Shown: one piece after another, positions 57,190 through 64,000 of the stretch
How the letters are laid out: every line of letters begins with the position of its first letter
Position numbering within the stretch: position 1 is the first letter of the stretch
NCBI RefSeq assembly: GCF_000003815.2
Contig: NC_049980.1
Coordinates: 2,988,660-3,052,659 of the forward strand
Length of the DNA stretch: 64,000 nucleotides
Direction: 5' to 3'
Source of the DNA: Branchiostoma floridae
Lineage: Eukaryota > Chordata > Leptocardii > Amphioxiformes > Branchiostomatidae
Made by a program: the position numbers and the translations under genes
Notes under the pieces: model-generated
Told to the model about the DNA's origin: nothing
The model's input: only the letters and a program-made list of their open reading frames with translations
Database searches by the model: none

Positions 57190-57866
57190 CATTGTTAAGG
57201 AGAATGTTGAATGACATGTATACTCAAACTTTCTTTTACAAGTTATCTGTAGACGAAGGAAAACTTAGATTTTACAAAAACTTAAAAACAACATATGACA
57301 TGGAAAACTACTTGTACCATAATAATTATGATTACCGCTCAGCAATATGTAAGTTACGAATTAGTTCGCACCCGTTAGAAATAGAGAAAGGAAGATACAA
57401 AAAGCTACCTGTTCAAGAAAGAATTTGTAAGCAGTGCACAATGAATGCAGTTGAAAATGAAACACATTTTATTTGTGAATGCCCCAATTCGAAGCCGAAA
57501 GAAAAAGGCTATTTGATAGAGTGACCGAAATCACACCAACATTTTCATTGTTAAAAACGCCACAAAAGATTCTCTTCCTACTAACATCAAGGGATCAATC
57601 TATTATAGAACACATGGGGCATTTCATTTTCAAATGTCTTCAAGAAAGAAGTCAAACCCTGTAATAGTTACGTAGACTTAGTAGGGAGTACCGCATTATG
57701 TATCGTATGTATATTCATCCACTTAATATGTGTATGTTAGAATTTAGTTTATCTACATGTATTCAGACCACATTTATTCATCTCATGTAATTAGTCATTC
57801 TTTTCTTGCAATTAGCCCAATGGGCATGAATTTGCAATAAACTTTATTATTATCATTATTACATCA
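57190..57866 (+). pseudogene. non-LTR retrotransposon 3' end, copy 2
   Basis: SAICKLRISSHPLEIEKGRY, ERICKQCTMNAVENETHFIC and ECPN show the same tail with its upstream 'KLRIS.H.LEIE.GRY' block. A frameshift at about 57480-57520 moves the end into another frame (.. HMGHFIFKCLQ, stop 57664). The 3'UTR 'GCCCAATGGGCATGAATTTG' and the tail AATAAACTTTATTATTATCA give a clean (ATT)n-type end. Confidence 0.8.
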
Positions 57867-58516
57867 TTACATTCATTCATTATGTACACTCATCACTCAG
57901 ACCTGTGTTGAAGGGCGACCAGAGTGGCAGCATATATAAAGGGACAAAGTTGATGTGTGATTTGGTTTGTGGTTTGGTTGATGTGTGATTTGTTTTTTTC
58001 AATTGTTGTTAAAATGATATTCGATAAGAATTAATCAAGACTAATTGGAATCTGCTAATGTTCCACCTGCCCAAATTACAAATGTTACATGTATTTCAGT
58101 CCTATGCCAGAAAAGGCTGGAAATATAGATTTTCCTCATTACGTATGTAAATCAAGTACAAATTTGCATAATTTGCACTTCATTGTGTACATCTCTGCCA
58201 AACATACCAATATGCTAACTGTCATGGAAATCCATCGTTCCTATGTTCCGTTATGCTCCTTGGATGATTTTGACTGAATTGACCCTGCATTCCAGAGCAA
58301 TCCGCTAGGGGACCCAAGCCTATATACCATCTTCCTTTAATACGTCACAGCTATCTGTCACCAAACAAGAAAGCTTCTGAAAAAAGCTGCCCGGTGCGTA
58401 TTTTTGAAAAAGCCTGAATGTTAAACAAAATCACATGAAAAAACATCGAATTACTGAATTAGTCTGTCCTCTATTAAAAAACATTACATAAGATTTACTT
58501 CTTGCAAAGGTATGGA

Positions 58517-61500
58517 ACCGGGCTGAAGTTAGCAGCCCATTTAGCAGCCGATTTTAGCAGCCGATTTTAGCAGCCGATTGTGACTTAGAGGAAAGGTAGC
58601 ATTCGATTCGACTACATATATATATATTTTTTTTTTTTACGATTTAGCCCGATTGAACACATTTTTCAACGTTAGCGTTGACAAAAGTTATGAAATAGTA
58701 TTTTTTCCAACAATTTGAGTTTGTTATCGTTAAGTCGTAATTCTTAGTTTAGCAAATAACAGCAAAATTAAAAAAAACTCCAGCAGCGACACCTACCGGA
58801 GTGAGTGTACTTACGTAAAATCGGCTGCTATACGGCTTGTAGAGCGATATGCTACTTATCTAAACGTGGCCCGTGAACTTGTGAGGGCAATTTAGATAGC
58901 TTATACCCTAACGTATTCAATACAAGTATCAAATCTTACGGGCCGGATTTAATTAATGAACTAGAGTGGAACTATTAAACTGATATGAAATACGCAAGCA
59001 AGGGGGGGGGGGGGCATAAAATCGGCTGCTAAACTGCTTGTAGAGCAATCTGCTGCTTATCTAAACGTTGCCCGTGGACTTGTAAGTGCAATTTAGATAG
59101 CTTATACACTAACGTATCCAATACAAGTGTCAGATCTCACGGGTCGGATTTGATTAATGAACAAGAGGGGAACTAACTGATAGGAAATACGTAACCAAAG
59201 GGAGTAAAATCGGCCTGCTAAACTGCTTGTATTGCAATCTGCTGCTTATCTAAACGTGGCCCGTGAACTTGTAAGTGCAATTTAGATAGCTTATACTCTA
59301 ACGTATTCAATACAAGTATCAAATCTTACGGGCCGGATTTAATTAATAAACTAGAGGGGATACTAACTGATAGGAAATACGAAAGCAGAGGGGGGGGGGG
59401 GGAGCGTAAAATCTGCTGCTATATGGCTTGTATTGCAATCTGCTACTTATCTAAACGTGGCCCGTGAACTTGTAAGTGCAATTTAGATAGCTTATACCCT
59501 AACGTATTCAATACAAGTATCAAATCTTACGGGCCGGATTTAATTAATGAACTAATTGAGTTGAAGCAGTTTCTACACTGAGCCAAGGCAGCGCAAAAAT
59601 CGGCTGCTAAGCTGCTTGTAGAGCAATCTGCTACTTATATAAACGTGGCCCGTGAACTTGTAAGTGCAATTTAGATAGCTTATACCCTAACGTATTCAAT
59701 ACGAGTATCAAATCTTACGGGCCGCATTTAATTCATGAACTAGAGGGGAACTAACTGATAGGAAATACGCAAGCAAAACGGGGGGGGGGGGGGCAGTCAA
59801 ATCGGCTGCTATACGGTTTGTAGAGCAATCTGCTACTTATCTGAACGTGGGCTGTGAACTTGTAAGTGCAATTTAGATAGCTTATACTCTAACGTATTCA
59901 ATACAAGTATCGAAACTTACGGGCCGGATTTGATTAATGAACTAGAGCGATATAATTGATAAGAAATCGGCAAGCATAGGGGGCGCTAAATCGGCTGCTA
60001 TACGGCTTGTAGAGCAATCTGCTACTTATCTAAACGTGGCCCGTGAACTTGTAAGTAATATTTAGATAGCTTATACCCTAACGTATTCAATACGAGTATC
60101 AAATCTTACGGGCAGGATTTAATTAATGAACTAATTGAATTGAAGCAGTTTCTACACTGAGCCAAGGGAGCGCAAAAATCGGCTTCTAAACTGCTTGTAG
60201 AGCAATCTGCTACTTATCTGAACGTGGCCCGTGAACTTGTAAGTGTAATTTAGATAGCTTATACCCTAACGTATTCAATACAAGTATCAAATCTTACGGG
60301 CCGGATTTGATTAATGAACTAGAGCGATCTAATTGATAAGAAATCGGCAAGCATAGGGGGCGCTAAAAATCGGCTGCTATACGGCTTGTAGAGCAATCTG
60401 CCGCTTATCTAAACGTTGCCCGTGAACTTGTAAGTGCAATTTAGATAGCTTATACCCTAACGTATTCAATACAGGTATCGAACTTACCGGCCGGATTTAA
60501 TTAATGAACTAGAGCGATCTAATTGATTAATCATACGTTTGCGGGCATCTCCCACNNNNNNNNNNNNNNNNNNNNNNNNNNNNNNNNNNNNNNNNNNNNN
60601 NNNNNNNNNNNNNNNNNNNNNNNNNNNNNNNNNNNNNNNNNNNNNNNNNNNNNNNNNNNNNNNNNNNNNNNNNNNNNNNNNNNNNNNNNNNNNNNNNNNN
60701 NNNNNNNNNNNNNNNNNNNNNNNNNNNNNNNNNNNNNNNNNNNNNNNNNNNNNNNNNNNNNNNNNNNNNNNNNNNNNNNNNNNNNNNNNNNNNNNNNNNN
60801 NNNNNNNNNNNNNNNNNNNNNNNNNNNNNNNNNNNNNNNNNNNNNNNNNNNNNNNNNNNNNNNNNNNNNNNNNNNNNNNNNNNNNNNNNNNNNNNNNNNN
60901 NNNNNNNNNNNNNNNNNNNNNNNNNNNNNNNNNNNNNNNNNNNNNNNNNNNNNNNNNNNNNNNNNNNNNNNNNNNNNNNNNNNNNNNNNNNNNNNNNNNN
61001 NNNNNNNNNNNNNNNNNNNNNNNNNNNNNNNNNNNNNNNNNNNNNNNNNNNNNNNNNNNNNNNNNNNNNNNNNNNNNNNNNNNNNNNNNNNNNNNNNNNN
61101 NNNNNNNNNNNNNNNNNNNNNNNNNNNNNNNNNNNNNNNNNNNNNNNNNNNNNNNNNNNNNNNNNNNNNNNNNNNNNNNNNNNNNNNNNNNNNNNNNNNN
61201 NNNNNNNNNNNNNNNNNNNNNNNNNNNNNNNNNNNNNNNNNNNNNNNNNNNNNNNNNNNNNNNNNNNNNNNNNNNNNNNNNNNNNNNNNNNNNNNNNNNN
61301 NNNNNNNNNNNNNNNNNNNNNNNNNNNNNNNNNNNNNNNNNNNNNNNNNNNNNNNNNNNNNNNNNNNNNNNNNNNNNNNNNNNNNNNNNNNNNNNNNNNN
61401 NNNNNNNNNNNNNNNNNNNNNNNNNNNNNNNNNNNNNNNNNNNNNNNNNNTTGGGGGTGAAAACCAGGAACGTCTAATTTGTTCGTTAATTAAAATGCAC

Positions 61501-62305
61501 CCGCCAAGGCCGGACATGTTATTGTAAATGTGAGGGGGTAAGCTTTTTATATAACATTTGCAAATTCACGGGCCCCGTTTAGATAATCAGAAGATTGCGA
61601 AATAAACACTTTAGCGGCGGATGGTTCGCCCCCCCCCCCCTTTGGGTACGTATTTCCTATCAGTTAGTTCCCCTCTTGTTCATAAATTAAATCCGACCCG
61701 TGAGATCTGACACTTGTATTGGATACGTTAGGGTATAAGCTATTTAAATTGCACTTACAAGTTCACGGGCAACGTTTAGATAAGCAGCAGATTGCTCTAC
61801 AAGCAGTTTAGCAGCCGATTTTATGCCCCCCCCCCCTTGCTTGCGTATTTCCTATCAGTTAGTTTCCCTCTAGTTCATTAATTAAATGCGGCCCGTAAGA
61901 TTTTATATTTGTATTGAATACGTTAGGGTATAATTTATCTAAATTGGCCTCACAAGTTCACGGGCCACGTTTAGATAAGTAGCATATCGCTCTACAAGCC
62001 GTATAGCAGCCGATTTTACGTAAGTACACTCACTCGGGTAGGTGTCGCTGCTGGAGTTTTTTTTTTTAAATTTTGCTGTTACTTGCTAAACTAAGAATTG
62101 CGACTTAACGATAACAAACTCAAATTGTTGGAAAAATACTATTTTTTAACTTTTGTCAACGCTAACGTTGAAAAATGTGTTCGATTGCGCTAAATCGTAA
62201 AAAAAAAATAAAAATACTTGTAGTCGAATCGGATGCTACCTTTCCTCTAGGTCAAAATCGGCTGCTAAAATCGGCTGCTAAATGGGCTGCTAACTTCAGC
62301 CCGGT
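58517..62305. mobile_element. 3.8-kb foldback element with 200-bp tandem subunits
   Basis: The ends ACCGGGCTGAAGTTAGCAGC (58517) and GCTGCTAACTTCAGCCCGGT (62305) are exact inverses. Next inside are the 'CAGCCGATTTTAG'/'CGGCTGCTAAAATC' words and the CAACGTTAGCGTTGAC region on both arms. From 58820 to 60530 the left arm has about nine units of roughly 190-200 bp ('GGCTTGTAGAGCAATCTGCT', 'AACGTGGCCCGTGAACTTGT', 'CTTACGGGCCGGATTTAATT'). Complementary units follow the gap to 61990. Runs of 11-14 G (or C) separate some units. Confidence 0.9.
60556..61450. other. assembly gap (N)
   Basis: 895 unknown bases at the centre of the foldback element, the place where a hairpin loop or array would be hardest to assemble. 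Confidence 1.
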
Positions 62306-62615
62306 AGAAAAGGACAGTCATGTTATCCATGTTATCTGTATTTATTCAAGATCGTGCGTTCCTTCAGTGCGTAAAGCGGAAACTTTGATAGTATTAGTAT
62401 GGCGTTCTACGTACGCCTAGGCGCGCCTGACTTATGGTATCGCGGCTGGAGGTATGGGGTAATCTCAAAAACCAGCGGGTTTTGGGCCGTCATATTCGGT
62501 CAGGGGATGAACATGTTAGCCAACGAATGCGCTAAAAGTTTTGCATATCGTTCCGAAATTTTCTTGAAATGGGCAACTTTTAAACTTTTTTGGGCAATTT
62601 TTTAGTGAAAAAGGG

Positions 62616-62795
62616 ACCGTGTGGGCCGGAGCTGGACCGTGCGGGCCGGAGCTGGACCGTGCGACCGGAGCTGGAACGTGCGGGCCGGAGCTGGAACGTG
62701 GGGGCCGGAGCTGGAACGTGCGGGCCGGAGGGAATCAGTGCGGGCAAGAGCTGGGCCGTGCGGGCAAGAGCTGGACCGTGCGGGTCGGAGCTGGA
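62616..62795. repeat. 20-bp GC-rich minisatellite
   Basis: About nine units of GGCCGGAGCTGGACCGTGCG with variants (GACCGGAGCTGGAACGTGCG, GGCAAGAGCTGGGCCGTGCG). Open frames on both strands through it are artefacts. A short 'ACGGTTGAATGGTTGG' microrepeat follows. Confidence 0.9.
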
Positions 62796-62879
62796 GTTTA
62801 ACGGTTGAATGGTTGGACGGTTGGACGGTTGAACCGAACGTTGAACCAACCGCTTCTCCAGGCACAAACCCGGTGCTAC

Positions 62880-63090
62880 GCACCGGGAAAAATCAAGACC
62901 ATAGCCCATTCAGGTCAAAAGATACAAAAATCGAAGTTCTGCTGCAGTACCAAGGTCACAGACCAGGGGGCTCAAAATCGACCTTGACCTTTGTCCTCCA
63001 AACACCTACCGACATACCAAATATCATTACATCCATCCAGATGTTCTAAAGTTATGCTGACCACAAATAGCCGGACACACACACTTGGAC
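62880..63090 (-). repeat. family A fragment, reverse orientation
   Basis: It is the complement of 38010-38200. 'GTACCAAGGTCACAGACCAG', 'TTTGTCCTCCAAACACCTAC' and 'TAGCCGGACACACACAC' mirror the host family A words. Confidence 0.65.
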
Positions 63091-63815
63091 TGTCTGCATG
63101 TATACACGTGGCAGGCCTCACCTGTTTCCCTTAATCTTTCTCACCTGTTCTTGATTAGATTTGTTAACTTTCTATACCTGCGCTTGGGATTACTTGATTA
63201 GAATAGTTAGAAACATTCGTGACGATTGTGATGCAAGAACAGCCCATAGTACAATGATCTATGCGACATAGTACAAGCTTACTAATCTTGATAAAGAAAT
63301 TTCACTGTGATATTTTCGTAATGTATCTTTTGTTATGATAATCTATCATATGGTTTAACGCTTATCATAGCTTACTCATAGCTGTTGATATGTAAAAACG
63401 GTTGACACTATAATATTTACCACTATAATACATAAAAGTAATTAGTAATTGTTAAGTTAAGATGCAGCTTTTAAGCTTTATACAATATTTATTGACACGA
63501 CGAAAGTACAGCGACTTTCGTAGGTCTACATGTATAACAACTACTTACAGTACATATATATGCATTTTGTATCTAATTTGTACACTTCTGTATTGTAATC
63601 GTCTCTGACGGTTTTCTTTCTGCGTAGATAAGTGTCATAGTCTGTATCGACTGACTGACAGAGAGAGAGAGATACATAAAAGTGCATCATTACAAACATA
63701 ACATAATGAACTAGTCCATTACAAACGGTTTTCAGGAAAGAACTCATATTGGATTCGGGCTGATTTGAACATTCGAACAAGTACATGTATACCATTGGAA
63801 GCACTACGAGTCTGA
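63091..63815. other. upstream flank, no gene
   Basis: AT-rich DNA with a GAGAGAGAGAGA run near 63660. No coding or repeat partner recognised. Confidence 0.35.
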
Positions 63816-63822
63816 CGTCTTG

Positions 63823-64000
63823 TTATCTCCATGAAAAATGGAGATATAGTTTTGGGTGTGTCTTTCTGTGTGTCTGTCTGTGTGTGTGTTTGTTTGTGTT
63901 TCCGGATAGTTGTGGTCATATAGTTTTGGGTGTATCTGTCTGTCTGTGTGTTTGTTTGTGTTTCCGGATATTTGTGGTCAACATAACTCAAGAACCTCTG
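63823..64000 (+). mobile_element. family A element, 5' end, cut by window edge
   Basis: ATCTCCATGAAAAATGGAGATATAG runs directly into TTTTGGGTGTGTCTTTCTGTG without the insert seen at 36936. A 60-70-bp partial duplication of 'ATAGTTTTGGGTGT.TCTGTCTGT ... TTTCCGGATA' follows. It shows the uninterrupted family A order. Confidence 0.75.

Noticed and set aside
60523-61527. Frames of 312-334 codons on both strands
   Set aside because: They consist almost only of N bases.
62580-63049. Overlapping frames on both strands through the GC-rich 20-bp repeat
   Set aside because: Several frames open on both strands are the signature of a GC-rich tandem repeat, not coding.

Overview
The window is animal nuclear DNA. 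It has one large split gene embedded in a dense mosaic of transposable elements and satellites, and no compact or operon-like coding. The gene is an invertebrate-type PHACTR (phosphatase and actin regulator) gene with four RPEL-type motifs and the diagnostic C-terminus LTRFHRP. Together with the mix of Penelope-like, CR1-like, hAT, pogo-like, foldback and tRNA-SINE repeats it suggests an invertebrate chordate, most likely amphioxus (Branchiostoma). The species is an inference; there is no species-specific marker.

Gene layout: PHACTR is on the minus strand and covers about 52.5 kb. The start codon is at 56144 and the stop at 3590. I could join 12 coding exons by splice consensus and reading phase: 56144-56030, 25127-24960, 21453-21379, 20482-20324, 19842-19703, 18979-18789, 17042-16777, 11529-11370, 9265-9210, 8053-7992, 7283-7146, 3682-3590. 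They total 1623 nt (540 aa plus stop), and every junction is phase-consistent. A thirteenth, phase-compatible 123-nt exon candidate (15620-15498) would add a strongly hydrophobic segment. Intron 1 is about 31 kb. The predicted protein binds G-actin through its RPEL motifs and PP1 through its C-terminus.

Region by region: 1-3.6 kb is 3' flank/UTR with a 690-bp MITE. 3.7-7.1 kb is an intron carrying a decayed Penelope-like element with inverted termini. 7.1-25.1 kb is the exon-rich part, with a SINE, several MITEs and a 26-copy minisatellite (17.4-18.8 kb) that repeats the 5' splice site of exon 6. 25-56 kb is intron 1: an LTR retroelement interrupted by an assembly gap and by a TTA-flanked MITE in its gag frame (27.9-33.3 kb); a four-layer nest of elements (36.9-42.7 kb); hAT, foldback and array elements (43.5-50.1 kb); and further repeats to 54.5 kb. 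Upstream of the gene (56.2-64 kb) lie two tandem non-LTR retrotransposon 3' ends, a 3.8-kb foldback element with tandem subunits and poly-G runs around an assembly gap, and a GC-rich minisatellite.

No second protein-coding host gene could be supported. Nearly all other open reading frames are short and repeat-derived or random. No CRISPR array, operon or bacterial feature is present. Coordinates of repeats were read by eye, and only boundaries with target-site duplications are precise.
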